Of a stretch of 64,000 bases of DNA, positions 1 through 12,000 are shown piece after piece (position 1 is the stretch's first letter; the number at the start of each line of letters is the position of its first letter). The notes under the pieces are model-generated. The model saw only the letters and a program-made list of their open reading frames with translations, did no database searches and was not told the origin of the DNA. Source of the DNA: Thuidium tamariscinum (Eukaryota > Streptophyta > Bryopsida > Hypnales > Thuidiaceae). A program made the position numbers and the translations under genes. Location: NCBI GenBank assembly GCA_947034885.2, contig OX344751.2:38159082-38223081 (forward strand), read 5' to 3'.

Positions 1-40
1 TGAAGCCAATTAAGAGGGGAAACTAAAACTACCAGTCTCT

Positions 41-2470
41 TCATAATAGAGTGAATGCCACTATCAGGCAAGTAGCCGTGGTCACTGCGAACAGTCTCCA
101 TGGCTGCGCGAGTCTTGATCGGACGCCCTGCAGTACCACAAAAATGACAATCATTTCGTGAGCACGAATTCTGGAATTCAATACACCGTACTCAAGAAAG
201 GATCGGCGAGTAAGGATTGAATGGCCAAGGAGGGGCCAATTCAATCGATCTTATTCGGATAAAAGCAATTCAGATGGGTAAAAAAAATTTAGTCTCCACA
301 AGATCTGAGCACGAATTGGTCAAAAACAAAATAATACTCAACAAAAATAAGTGTCCCACGTGCAAAATTCTAAACTGCTAAAAACATGGTTAATAGAGAA
401 TTCTGGAAGCGAAGGATATGGACACATACCGTGTTCGTAGCCGGAGATGATTCCGGTTCGTTGGAATACGGAACGTCTGACTCAGGAGAGAAAGCCGTGG
501 GAGCTGGTGGGGACGACACTGGAGCATAAGCGGAGGGTACTGGTACAGGTGACTCCGCAGGAGATGGCGCTGCAAAGGACAATCCCAGAAAAAACTCATT
601 AGGTACATGCAATGTAGGGGGTACTAATATAAACCATTATACCATCCCCTGTACTGACCCCTGTAGGAAAATACATACTCGTCCATTAAGCTGGTTTAAC
701 TTCTGCTTGCAAGTACCAAGGTGTAAGCAAGACTCTTCTGAATGTCTACAATGATCTCTGCATCAAATTGGGGTATCCTACTATTACTTAAGCTGGTCTC
801 CACCTCCCACTCACAGACAGCACAAGAATCAGGCGTAATCAGAAGATTTCCATATAAAAAGTTGCATAGAGCAGTTTAGAGGTTTGTCCTCCGCTCTACA
901 CATCATACCAAATAGCATACCCACACAAGGGTCGAAATAGACGCAAGTTCTGAGCTCTTGCACCTTAGACATACATGACAGTGCTCTACAGTAAATTGTC
1001 AAGCAGTACACGTCCTCACCGGAGCCCATGTCAGAAGAGATGGCCACCAAGCTTTAGATAAGCGTAACATACTTTTGTCTCCTAATCATGATATGTCCAC
1101 TTTCAACTTATCAATTCCATCCTTTAAGTGAACATGATCCAACTACTGAGGTTAATTTCATCCGGTGGCACTTACGCACGGCCTTGTTACAGAAACAACA
1201 TCCCTATCCAGCAACATTCGTTCTCATAACTACGCTGAAATTGCAACAACTGAATCGGCCTTCCCAAAACCAGTACAAAACGAAATCAGTGATTCACTGT
1301 CGAGAATGCTGAATCTCAACAGACTGGAGAACAATATATTCGATTGAATGTGGGAGTAGAACGTTGAAGTACATACCAGGCGTCGGCGACGGGACGTATG
1401 CTGGTGTTGGCGTTGGGGTCGGAGCCACTGTTGGAGTGGGAGTGGGAGTGGCGACGGGTGACGTCCAAGGAGTGTAAACCGGAGCAATAGGAGCCACGAA
1501 AGGAGCGTATGCAGGCGCAGACACTGGTTCATAGGCAGGCGAACCTACAGGGCCTTGTTCCGGTGCAGGACTAGACGCCGTCCAGGGACCAGGAGCGTAA
1601 ACTGGAGCTGGCCCAGCGTCTGTCCAGGGACCAGGAGCTTGGTATGGAGCGGGGCCGACGGGAGCTTTCCACGGAGCGTACACTGGGGCTGGTGCCGTGG
1701 GAGGGGTCCAAGGTGTGGGCGCTTCCGGCGGTGTGTAGGGTGCTGGTGCCGTGGGAGGGGTCCATGGCGTAGGCGCTTCTGGCGGCGTGTAGGGTGCTGG
1801 TACTGCAGGAGGAGTCCAAGGCGTGGGCGCTTCTGGCGACGTGTAGGGTGCTGATACAGCAGGAGGGGTCCAAGGCGTGGGCGCTTCTGGCGGCGTGTAG
1901 GGTGCCCATGTCGGAGGGACGGTAACCTCTGGAGGAGAGTGAGGGGCGTAGTGAGGGGAGGGGGCCTTGGGAGGGTAGTATGGCGTCCATGCTGGAGCTG
2001 TCGTTGGTCTACAAATTCAAATCATGAGCAACAGTAAGATCGCAATGGGTACTGGAATTTTGTATGCGGAGAATTTCCGTTTACAAACAGCATAGCAAAC
2101 TCCACTCGAACAGGCCCTTTCATTACGCTCTTTCTAACGGTGACACTCTAGAATATCATGCACATGGGGCTTGCTACACGGGCTTTGAATGTAGCACCAG
2201 TGTCACACTTACGAACATCGTAGCAAAGAATACTCACAACCTCTTTTCATGCCCTACTAGCTCTAATATGAGACTCCAGAACATCCTTCACACTTCCAAA
2301 CAGTGACATTGTTAAAAGTGGAACAGAGGGTGGTAAGAACAAAGAGATTTGAGTGTTAGGGTGTGCACTCACCCAGACCACCCCGCGTTAGCTGAGATCA
2401 GAATTTGGGAGCTGCATATCAGGACGATGATCTTGACAAATATCCTTGCGAGGCCTAGTGGAGAGGCCAT
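41..2470 (-). CDS. GPI-anchored proline-rich / arabinogalactan-like cell-wall protein
   Basis: Four exons read on the minus strand: 2470-2373, 2008-1377, 569-430 and 127-41. All junctions are GT-AG with matching phases, giving 318 aa. Residues 1-30 form a signal peptide (MASPLGLARIFVKIIVLICS start, cleavage near SANA-GW). The body is Pro/Ala/Thr-rich and holds four 18-residue units of the type APYTPPEAPTPWTPPAVP, followed by looser Ala-Pro and Thr-Pro dipeptides (PTPTPTVAPTPTPTP), which are typical sites for hydroxyproline O-glycosylation. The C-terminus is a short basic stretch (RSRLAQPWR) and a hydrophobic tail (LFAVTTATCLIVAFTLL) ending at the stop, the pattern of a GPI-attachment signal. 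It should be secreted, glycosylated and held at the outer plasma membrane or wall. Signal peptide, repeats and tail are seen directly. The AGP/extensin-like class is an inference, since no exact SP4 extensin or YxY cross-linking motif is present. Confidence 0.82.
1688..1903. repeat. Four in-frame 54-bp coding repeats
   Basis: Four tandem 54-bp units start at 1688, 1742, 1796 and 1850 inside exon 2 of the Pro-rich gene. The period is exactly 18 codons, so copy-number change would keep the frame. Copies differ at a few sites each; the motif also continues, degraded, on both sides. Confidence 0.9.
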
Positions 2471-2899
2471 ACCTGCTGCAATCACAGCTGAAGAATACAT
2501 TGGTTACATTAGGGAGATGACTCCAGACAATAACTCCAGAGAGTGATGGTGAGAAGTAAGACCCAAGCTCACTTCAGCAACGGTGCGTGACGACGAAACT
2601 ACAATGTGTAACGACAGGCCATCCAGGTTACTGTAAAAGTGGGGCAGGGAAGGCCAACCGACCTGAGACTCTAACGGATGCAATTAACGACAAAGAATTA
2701 TGTGTTGTTCAATTAGGAGACTGCAAACGCAGTCAGACTTCAGGTTTACTTAGTGCTTGTATTCGTAACTCAGTGGCCACAGCCTACACCATAGACAAGG
2801 GGTTAGAGGTAATGGTTTCCGAACGACCACCAGAAACAGAGCACAACATGGCAAGACTTCCAAAACTAGAAAACTGATGGTTGAAGCGAAGTACCAGAC

Positions 2900-3262
2900 G
2901 AGGTCGTTGCCTTGACACAAGCTCTCTCCAAACTTCTGGTGAAATCTCTCGATCGTTACAAACTCCTCGATGCCATGAGAACGGCTACCTGCTTCAATCA
3001 AGAGCAAATGGTTCAAGCGACTATATTCTACAGTTCAGAGCGAAGACTCGGTGTGTACAGCACAACCAGTGACATTACCTCTATAATTGAACTAAGAACT
3101 TTAGCAAAAACACTTTCCACATACTGCTCCCGCAGCAGCATTGAAGTTGGTACACCAGCATTGAAAGAAGCGCACAATGAAAGAGCTGATCATCTTCCTT
3201 ACATCTCACTTGGAAGCCTACTTGCCATCAGCATCATGTTCGACCATGCTTCAAGGTGATGG
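2900..3262 (+). other. Unassigned open stretch of about 117 codons
   Basis: A plus-strand frame opens after a TGA near 2881 and runs to the TGA at 3257-3259. It encodes a soluble, helix-prone peptide rich in Leu, Ser and Arg (for example ALSKLLVKSLDRYKLLDAM). The first ATG is at 2971 or slightly downstream of the frame opening, and I see no clear splice partner upstream. Composition is closer to coding DNA than to the flanks, but I recognise no family. It could be a gene fragment, an exon of an unannotated gene or chance. Confidence 0.2.
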
Positions 3263-4320
3263 GTACACCACATTAAACTAGTCTCTACGGTATAGTGCCA
3301 AGAGACTAGTCACTAAGAGGCATCCTGATCGCACGATGTGACGTGGGAAGGAAGTGAAGAAGCGGCGATACCTTTCAGAGCATCCGCGGTCGAGATGCCA
3401 GCACCAGCAACAGGAACGTCATAGTCGAAGAGTGGGCATGTATCACCAAAAAAAGATCCAAACGTCCAGAGAGTTTAGAGCCTACAGAACTTCGTAGAGG
3501 GGATTAGAAGAAGCAAGCAATTGATGAGACAACTGCACCAGTATCAACGGGATTATCATTGAATGAGGGTGAGATGCGAGCGACAGCGGCTGCAAGCTAT
3601 AGAGTTGGGACTTGGCAACCTGCTGGCAACGGCCACTGACGGGAGCAACGGCAGGTTACGGCAGGCAACGGCAATGCGCTGACGGCGACGAGGAGGACGA
3701 CGGTGCATGCCAGTGGCAACTCAGGTAGTCAGGTCTGCTTCTGACCAGTTGTCACCTGCCTGATGTGAAGATCAGCCCTTGTGTGTAGTACGAACGCCTT
3801 GCTCAATACATTGAACTTGACTTAATTCCTGAGTTGCATCAGACCTCGGGCTAATTCCTGGCATTGAAGATGAGGTATAACTGCGTTCATCCCATCATTA
3901 TGAATTCATTTTTGCAACTAATAGAGCAATAATTGGACCTGCAGCACTAGATCGACTCTAAGCAGTGGGGTTTGTGGAGAATTGGATATGGGTGCTTCTA
4001 TCCCACCCCATCTTGGGACCCGTGCACGACTCGGAATTATATTTAAGGAAGCAGAGAAAAGCACAAGTTCGCTGAATTGCCATCATGGGTTCATGATTTT
4101 GCGCTCATCGAGGGCACTGATTCTCCATCATCTAGTTATTTGATAGTTCCCAATGAGGAGCCTAGATGACTAGCTTATGCAGGTCTGTCCACTGAACGCA
4201 CCGAATAGCTTAGGGGGGCGTGAAGAGGCTCAAAGTTTAAGACGTACCCAAATAACTTGCTACAGACGATCTTCAAGCCCTGAACATTTGGATCAGGATT
4301 CGGCAGCGGTGACAGCCATC
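3263..4320. other. Intergenic, no gene seen
   Basis: No long open frame. A 10-bp stem with a 14-base loop sits at 3277-3310 (ACTAGTCTCT / AGAGACTAGT). A GC-rich patch near 3600-3715 is built from repeated GGCAACGGCA-like words. Nothing else is recognisable. Confidence 0.6.
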
Positions 4321-4364
4321 CAGCCTTTTTTTTTTTTTTCTAAACAAAGGAAACCGGACTCTTT

Positions 4365-5110
4365 TTTTTTTTTGCACAAATGAAACGGAATTTCATGGCA
4401 AGAGAACAATCACAAAACCTGCCAGCCACAAGTGGCCTGGCAGGGGACTGGACGACACCTAAGCTAGCACCCAACTCCCTAAAACTGAGACCGGAATTTC
4501 ATTGCCAGCCATCCAGCTTTAGTTCCAGAGCAAGTGAAAGCAGCAGCCATTTAGTGCGTTGGCGCCCATAACCGTCTTCCCTCGTTGTCTTCACGCAAGC
4601 TCCCAAACTACTTTGCAAATGCCCTAATGCAACTGCAGGTGGCGTTAATGGAGAAGTTAATGGTGGTGTCCTAGTGTCTAGCAATGCAGAGCCCGTCCTT
4701 GTCCAGTTCTGATTACTCTAGTGACAGGGTTGAAGACTTGAAGGCAGACAGCTAATGTGTGTACAGCCCAGACAGTTACATCAACTAACTCTTTATGGTC
4801 TAAAACCCCTGTTTTACCATGATTGATTTCCCTTGAAAATTAATTTGACAGGGACGGGTTAGATAAAACTTTGGATTATTCGTAAAGAATCCCAAGAACC
4901 AATCGCAGGTCATTCACGCTTGGGTGACAGAGCAGGGTCAGGGATGAGCTTAATTAAATGAGTAGTACATAGAAAGCCAGACTGAAGAGGACGGAAACAC
5001 TATGCTGTTTGTGCTTCTGCTCACCAGGCCACTTGTGGCTGGTCCGCTGGTGTTTATGTACTTTATTTTTGCAATGAAATTCCGTTTCATTTGTGTCAAA
5101 AAAGAAGACG
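4365..5110. mobile_element. Inverted-repeat element, about 0.75 kb, non-coding
   Basis: Near 4367 a T-run is followed by ACAAATGAAACGGAATTTCA and, about 40 bases on, GCCACAAGTGGCCTGG. The same two blocks occur in inverse order and orientation at about 5027-5105, so the unit is bracketed by imperfect inverted repeats. The interior has no coding potential. A diverged single arm of the same family lies at 26391-26477. No target-site duplication could be fixed. A non-autonomous DNA element is my reading; a fold-back pair of SINE-like repeats is an alternative. Confidence 0.5.
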
Positions 5111-7100
5111 AAGAGGACGGGAACACGGAAGCCCTCCAACACTTATGTAAGTTATGCTTTGAAATTCCAGCACACCGTAAAATGAAGAGCCCATAGCAAG
5201 AAGGTTGTGCATGACCGACCCAGCGATATCATAAGTTTTTTTCTTCTTTTTCGGAAGGACAGTGAAAGTGATATCTTCAGCTTCGGAGCCAACAAGGGTT
5301 AACTTCTGTAATTTCCGTTTGACTAAAAGAACTGACATAAGCTCCACATACATCCTCTGCGTTTCAGCGATACCACTGGGGCTCTTACCATCACACACAA
5401 GTTAATAACTTCGAATTTACGCATGAAACCGCAATGCCAGTGCCTACTGCGAATATCCTGCAAATGAAGGACGTAAAGAAAAATAATTGAATGATGGTAT
5501 TTACCAGGACCGTTGTAGCAGATTGGGAAAAGAATGCTCTGTAACATTACAGCATACTGTAATCCATGTCGGCCTCGAATACTGAAATACTTGCACATCG
5601 GGTAAAAAACACCTGCCAAAGTGCCCGCACTGTTCGCAAATACTCTAAAATAATCGACTGCAAAGTCACGAACTTCAAAGCACGCTCGGGTCCAACCTGC
5701 TCAAAATCCTGTGAGATTCTTGCTCAGTCGTCCTAGGCTGATCCTACTCGGTTGGAATTTACATGGCCTATATATTTAGTGCGCATACACTGTCTCTCTC
5801 TGCCCACAAGCCAATCGTGCTCTGTAGCACTTCTGGCATCCAATGTGCAGGTGAACTAGCAACGCAGCATCAGCGTTCAGGAGTTCTGCAGGTGTGACGA
5901 AGGATAACTTATGTAATGGCGTCCGGACTCCGGAGGACTCGTACTTGGAGCTTCCCATTTCGAGTGCCGCTATGACGCTGATGGAGTAGAACATCACTAG
6001 CTAATCTTGAAATTGTCAGTAAGCTCTCTCTGTAGCTCACTCTTGTTGACAATAATCGTCGAACTATTAGCAGTCTGTCTGTAAACAATGAGACCATGCC
6101 AGGCAAATTGGTGCAACATGACCAGAGTCTTTTTTTGCCTGCAACAGTCAAAAAAATTGGGTAGAGAAATATCATCGCATGTGTGCCTTCACTGGCATGT
6201 GGTGCCTCTCGAAACGGCTAGTCCAGAACTTCAATCTACCCTGAGCCGCAACTTTGGCAAATTGATGAGAACTGCGATTCCGAGAACGTTAAAGCACGGT
6301 GATGCAGCTCCATGAGCTTTGAAATATTCACAGCTGTGGCGGACTCTCTCCGACCAATTCGTGCGGACAGCATGTAGAATCTCATGTTCCGTTAGAGTGG
6401 GACATGAGATTCGGTTTAAGTCAAAACTATTGTTTTGAAGCTCTAGTGGCTTAACGCTTCACTTCCAGCCCCTGCAGGAAGCCACAAGCATTCAAGCGCC
6501 TAAGGAAAAACAGTAATTCGAAAATTGCACTTTCTTTGAGCGATTTCTGTGGGCCAAAGCCCGTTGAATGAGTATTTTTCACTTTTAACATCCAAGTTTG
6601 AATCAGAAGTGATTAAACTTACTTTTTCCGAACTTAGTAAAACAGAATGGCCATTTGTTAGCGTGGCGTCATGAATGATACATTTCAATATTTGTTGTAA
6701 AATTCAGTGTTGACCACAGTAATTGCGCAGAGAAGTGTATTATTAAAGAAAAGCCAGTATTTTCTTACAAGAACGCCTTACAAGTCATGGAAACCTCGGA
6801 GGTGCGAGTCAAGAAATCCAGCCAGTTCACCTAGCTAAGCTTGTGAAGCACATGCATACCGTGAATATTAGATTTTACACTTGAAAAACTCGTGGCTCCA
6901 GGTAAGTAAGAACAGTCATCACTGGCCTGCATTCTTCCGCCTCCGAGCTTGCTGTTTCACTCTCCTGCTGAACAGCGGCAAAGATGGCTAAAAATCTGGC
7001 AGCAACTTCCACACCTGCCCTGACGTGATCCACGAAACGCTTCATTCGTTTTAGGTTCTCACATTCCGAGCTCGTGTATACAGCTTTTTCAGCCATCTCT
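5111..7100 (-). other. Region with several coding-like minus-strand stretches, unassigned
   Basis: Several minus-strand stretches look more coding-like than random: about 5690-5507 (contains FAVDYFRVFANSAG, followed by a GT donor), 5395-5165 (contains SGIAETQRMYVELMSVLL), 5997-5780 (contains GVRTPLHKLSFVTPAELL), 6688-6500 and 7096-6875 (ATG at 7096, contains RAGVEVAARFLAIFAAV). Some carry acceptable splice sites, but I could not join them in one consistent frame and recognise no family. This may be a real low-conservation gene or a decaying one. All of it lies downstream of the large solenoid gene on the same strand. Confidence 0.25.
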
Positions 7101-8010
7101 CACCAGAACGGATATCTTTCAGCCATCTCTGGCGAAGAACGAATACGTGGGCATTCCCAAAACCTTCAAATTCCGCAAACCTCCAAAATCTCTCTTCTGC
7201 TTAAACCTCTCAAGTACAAGTGTCGATCTCTCCCCAAATCGGTCGCATGCCGCAGGGACCTTCAGTTACCGAACACTCAGTCACGGGCCATCCGAACTCA
7301 TTCTCCGCCAAATCTGAACGACACGTGACAGTGCAAATCTTCCCAGTCAGTATGACCTCTTACTAATTTAAACAGAATCCACGTTGACGTTCACTCAGTA
7401 CCTCTTTGGGATGCAGTTTGAATGAAGAAGCGGAGTGGGATTGGAGTCTGCAGGAAAAAGGTGTTGATTGCTAGCTTGAGACCGGTCTTCGCACCAATGA
7501 AAATCCTAAAAATTTCTTTTACCCATTTCCCAAGAGCAACTCTGGGCTTTCACATTTTGATTATGGAATTCCTCGCTAAATCTATTCCTACTGCAGCTGT
7601 GAATTTCCAATGTTCCACTATGGACTTGGCTCTATGGACATGTCGAATTTCTCTTAATGCACTTTGGAGGTCGAAGGTGCACTAGGAGTCACTCGCGTGC
7701 TTGATGGTATCACTGTCAATCCAGTGCATGATGCGATGCGACTTGATTTGCATCTACTTTAATTTGTTTGTTGCGGACACAGACAGTTTTTAGGTTGCAA
7801 GGTTGGGAGTGAAGGACAGCGACTCGGCCTGAATAAAACGTTCGTTGCGGTAAGTGTTGCAAAAGAGCTTCCTCAACGTTGAATTGCAGAGAGAGGTCTC
7901 GTCTGGTAAAATCAACGAGAGGGCCAAGGTTGTTATTTCGAAGAAGTGCTAATTTTGCAGACACAGTGGGGGTGACAGCCGGTGGACGATCCGTCGTATA
8001 TTTACTTGCC
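7101..8010. other. Intergenic, no gene seen
   Basis: No supported gene. A short direct duplication of GAGATGGCTGAAA-type sequence (minus sense) lies near 7085-7130. A minus-strand open frame at 7964-7716 has no recognisable domain. Confidence 0.5.
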
Positions 8011-8013
8011 TTC

Positions 8014-8090
8014 GGTGCCCCATAGTGGCGCAGTTGGCTAGCGCATGGGTCTCATAGCTAAGAGGAATCCTGAGGCTCTCGCCTCCTGTG
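8014..8090 (+). pseudogene. Decayed elongator tRNA-Met (CAT)
   Basis: The D-arm/box A (TGGCGCAGTTGGCTAGCGC) and the anticodon loop (GTCTCATAGCT, anticodon CAT) match the plant elongator tRNA-Met pattern, and AATCCTGAGG fits the extra-loop region. The T-arm is broken: no GGTTCGA box B follows, and the 3' acceptor strand does not pair with the 5' GCCCC. It is therefore a relic or a tRNA-derived SINE head rather than a working tRNA. The match is from memory of the plant tRNA consensus. Confidence 0.6.
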
Positions 8091-8663
8091 TTCTGAATTT
8101 CTTAAACGAAATGGATATTTACCGCCCAAAGTTTGCAGAACCGCACTTTCGAAGCCCAGTAACTTCTCTTTAAGTATTTGATTGTGCACGTGATTCTGCA
8201 ATGCGAAGGCCTCTCCGACATTGAAACAGATACCTTACGTCCACTTCTGTTGGGGAGTAAAGAACAGAGAATATGGACTTCCTACTACCGTATGGGCTCT
8301 ATAAACGGAAGATGAATGATTATATGAAAACACTTTAGACTTGACAAGCTAACCAAAGCAATGAAACCCAAATTGAGTATGGTCACATCGGTCCAACAAA
8401 ACGTTGATGGTATAAAACAGAAAAAAATTAGAGTCACAGCCACTGGAATCTCAAGATTAGAGACACGATTGCCCTTTGGCGAGAATTCGCTGCATTGGAA
8501 TCTCAATACTTACTCCAAAGAAATTCGAGAAATCCCTCGAAATATGTCACATTGTATCCGGTCATTCAAGTCACCTCTTCATACCCATCTCAATTGGGCA
8601 TTGAGTCATTGGCCACATCTGTTCCAAGGTCAGAGAAATACATATTACTTCTTGGAAATAATT

Positions 8664-8894
8664 CTACTTGCGGTACTGTAGTCCCAAGGCCTTGATTAGC
8701 TTGCTGGAAGCACCGCTAGTACACCCTTCTCGACAGTTGCCGCTGCATTGCAAGGCTTCCAAATGTCCACTATCAGGAAAGTGGCACATTCGCAAAGATA
8801 CAGGACAGCTCAGTAGCTCCCAGTTCATACCCTTGGTAGAGGAGTAGTTGGCTCCTGCTCCAACTTCGAAAGAAGAGGACTCATCCAATTCCAT
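8664..8894 (-). other. Small Cys-containing open frame, 76 codons, unassigned
   Basis: ATG at 8894 to TAG at 8664. The peptide is Ser/Gly/Cys-containing (FEVGAGANYSSTKGMNW at the N-terminus, CSGNCREGCTSGASSKL later) with no signal peptide or membrane segment. It lies just downstream of the solenoid gene on the same strand. It might be a small gene, an exon or chance; I recognise no family. Confidence 0.22.
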
Positions 8895-9060
8895 AACTGC
8901 GATTATCTATGGGTTGAGGTCCTTTTCAATTATTTCCAAATTGGCCTCTGGAGGATAGCATGAGTTTCAGACTGCGAGGCTACCCCCTGACCATAATGAG
9001 ACCACTTCTAGCATTGAATACCGAGTGGTACAACCAAACTAGCAGCGCCAAAAGATCCTG

Positions 9061-12000
9061 TCAAGAGAAGGCAGTTGGCAAGGGAGGTGGTCGTCCATGC
9101 AGAAGCTTGCGGTGGATAAGCTGCTTGAAAGCTGCAATTGCTGAGGCCTGAAGATCAGGGTCCCTAGCTGGTCCAGATTTGATAAGAGGACCCCCAGCCT
9201 GGGCACAGCCTTGAAGGATGGTAACAACAGGGGGGATCAGTTGCGGAAACGCTACTGCACAGAGAGCCAGTGGGTTCAAAACCTCTTGTAAAAATGGGGC
9301 ACACCCTGCTACTTTGCTTCGAACGTGGGACACATGCGCCACAACCTGCATAGGAAAATAAAGTACCAAGATCAATTAAGCAATTTACAATCAGCATAAA
9401 TAAATGAGCACAAAATGAGTCATATTTGTTGCCAATACCACCAAGGTCTTGTGTCTCTCCACCATCAACATGTTGCTTACCTGCTGCGCTGCGTTAAGAC
9501 TTTGAGGAAGTGCAGAGTGGGAACAGACAATGTGCGAGGTCAGAATAACCGCGAACACCTGGCACTGCTGTGATGACTGCTGCATAAGCTCTCCTACAAA
9601 CTCTAGACACTGAACCATACTAGGCACACCTTCCACCATCATTGCTACCAAAGAAGGTTCGTAACCCTGTAAATCATGAAAACAGAAAATGCAAAACTAT
9701 CAGATACAAAAAAATTTCAGCGCTTTGTTAGCTTGAAAGAGGTGATCCAATTTGACAACGAAGTTGAAGAGTAATATCTGGAAATCGGTCTATATCCACG
9801 TCAAGAAGGGCATCAACGAACTGAAAAAGACACATTACCTGGAAATGTAACAGCTTGAGAAGTAAAGGAGTGGTATGTATTAGAGAGGAAATAGTTGCAC
9901 ATATTAGACTTCGTGCCTCCAAAAGAGGCCTCGGTTCCGTATCATCTCCCATTTCGGTATCTGGAAGACAAGCCTCCAATAAAATTTGGCAAGCAGCACT
10001 GCAAAGATAGCAGATGAGTAAACCATCAGCATGACTAAGAATACTCCAGCTAAGAACCCATATGACACAGCATTCCCCTCAATAGCCAAAACATGAAAAC
10101 AATTATAATGTCTCATCATTCTATCAAAGCGTCAGTTGGTCTACCTGTCCTGTACCGCGAGAGCTACAGCAACTTCCTCTCTTTTAATGCCGCCATCCCT
10201 TCCTCCTTCAGTAGTAGCTGCCAAACATATTCTTCTGCTTGCTGTCAAGAGCTCCAGCAGCAAGTCAAGCACTATTCCAAGTATTGGTGTCCTGAATACT
10301 TTGGGGCTACAAGCCAATAGGCTGAGAGGCTCTAGTTGCAGGCCGCTTGCAGAGAGAGAGAGGAGTTGAGGATCTTTGGTTTTCTGGGAATACGATGCAC
10401 TCTTCTTGCTTCCAAAAGTAGTTAGGCCATTAGAAATCCCTGTAGGATCTCGTAGGCTAATCACAAGCAAAGGCGTGAGGTACTCCTTAGCAGCTGCTTG
10501 TAGTGATCGCCACCATGAGCAGAACGTCTCTTGTAAGAGGCGCGAACACTTCAAATCCAAGAGGAGGGGAACAAGCTCTCTAATTACACCTGCTTCTTTG
10601 TCCCACACTTTCGCACCTAGACCTAGCTGGTTTTCATTAGTATTGACCCCTTCCAATCTCGTTGAGGTTCTATTCAGAGCCAGCAAGACTCTTAGTGCAG
10701 GTAATGGCGCACTCAAAGCACTCTTCATGGTTAAGACTACAGCATCGACTGTCATTTCGATGTCTTCTTGCACACTAACCATCGCATCCGTAACTGACAG
10801 CCACTGGCCTTCTATGTTGGCATCAGTGCTGAGTAAGTCGTCAATGGAAGATTTGGTAGTATTATTATCAAAAGGCGCAGCCCAGGTCAGATCCGAAGTA
10901 GCTGCTACACCTTCAATAAATGGGGTGAAGGTAGATCCTCGAATCTCAGAGTCTTCAAGAAGATTTGATGCCAAAAACCTCTCAGGAAGAACCACAGAGG
11001 CAACAGCAAGCACCTGCAAGACCAATGCCCATCGAAGTAAAATATTCAACCCTGTGAATGAGCACCCCAGAAAACTCAAAACTAGATACTGAAACCACTA
11101 CAAATCATTGAATACTTGATTTCATTTTCATAACAGCCGCAGGCTATCTAACATCTCAGTGAGGAAGAGTATATGGGCAACTTGGTAAAAGAGAGGTTAA
11201 CATCCGCCACTCCTCTGGGTTGCCCCTTACCGGGTCAGTTCCTGCCCGACCTGTCTTGAGCGAAACCGACAAGACCAGAACCAGCGCCTCCGACCTCCCA
11301 CTCCGACAGTCGGGCAGGTCCTAGGCCGGGGCGACCCGGAGGAGGGCCGGGTGTGCCCCATCCTACCGTGTTCCAGGGTACATGAAATCAGCCATTCTTC
11401 AAAATACGCTCAAGAAGAGTATTAAGAAAACATTGGCTGGTAAGAATCTGTAAACAAGAACATCCTACCACACAAAATCTCAACGCCGTTGCTACCTGCG
11501 GTAATAGGTTCTCGTAAGATAGCCATTGATCTTCCATATGCCTGATGAGGGGCATCAACGGCAGGCACGCAAGCAACTCTGTCCAGTTGCCTTCTTCCCC
11601 AGCATCGCTTTGTGAGGCATCCCAACCATGCACACCACCATCGATCCCCATATTCCTAAATACCTGCTCCCGACATAGAATATAGTACACTGCCAATGCT
11701 GCTGTGGCCAACGGATCTCCAATTGCTGCTATGGAGACCTCATCTCCGGTATCACTCTGAGGCTCTTCTGATGTTTGAGTCCCAACAATTTTGGAGATCC
11801 TCACTTTATGCCTTCTGTAACGAACCTGGGGTGACTTATCATTAGCTGACGTTGTCATACCACTCAATAGAAAGCCAGTAGGAGCAATAGCTGCAACCAA
11901 CCAATCTCTTGGAAAAGGTCGCATCTTGAATGGCTGTACTGCTCCCCTTGCTCGAGGAGCCGATGCAGACATGTCTGCAAACGCTTGGACAAGCTGAGGT

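Noticed and set aside
1555-1854. Plus-strand Arg/Gly/Cys-rich open frame
   Set aside because: Antisense of the Pro-rich repeats; low complexity follows from the 54-bp repeats.
3277-3310. 10-bp stem-loop as a terminator or RNA element
   Set aside because: Short perfect stems are expected by chance in 64 kb and nothing nearby gives it a role.
10376-11092. 238-codon plus-strand open frame
   Set aside because: It is the antisense shadow of the 869-nt exon 10 of the solenoid gene, whose minus-strand frame has matching splice sites and helical-repeat character.
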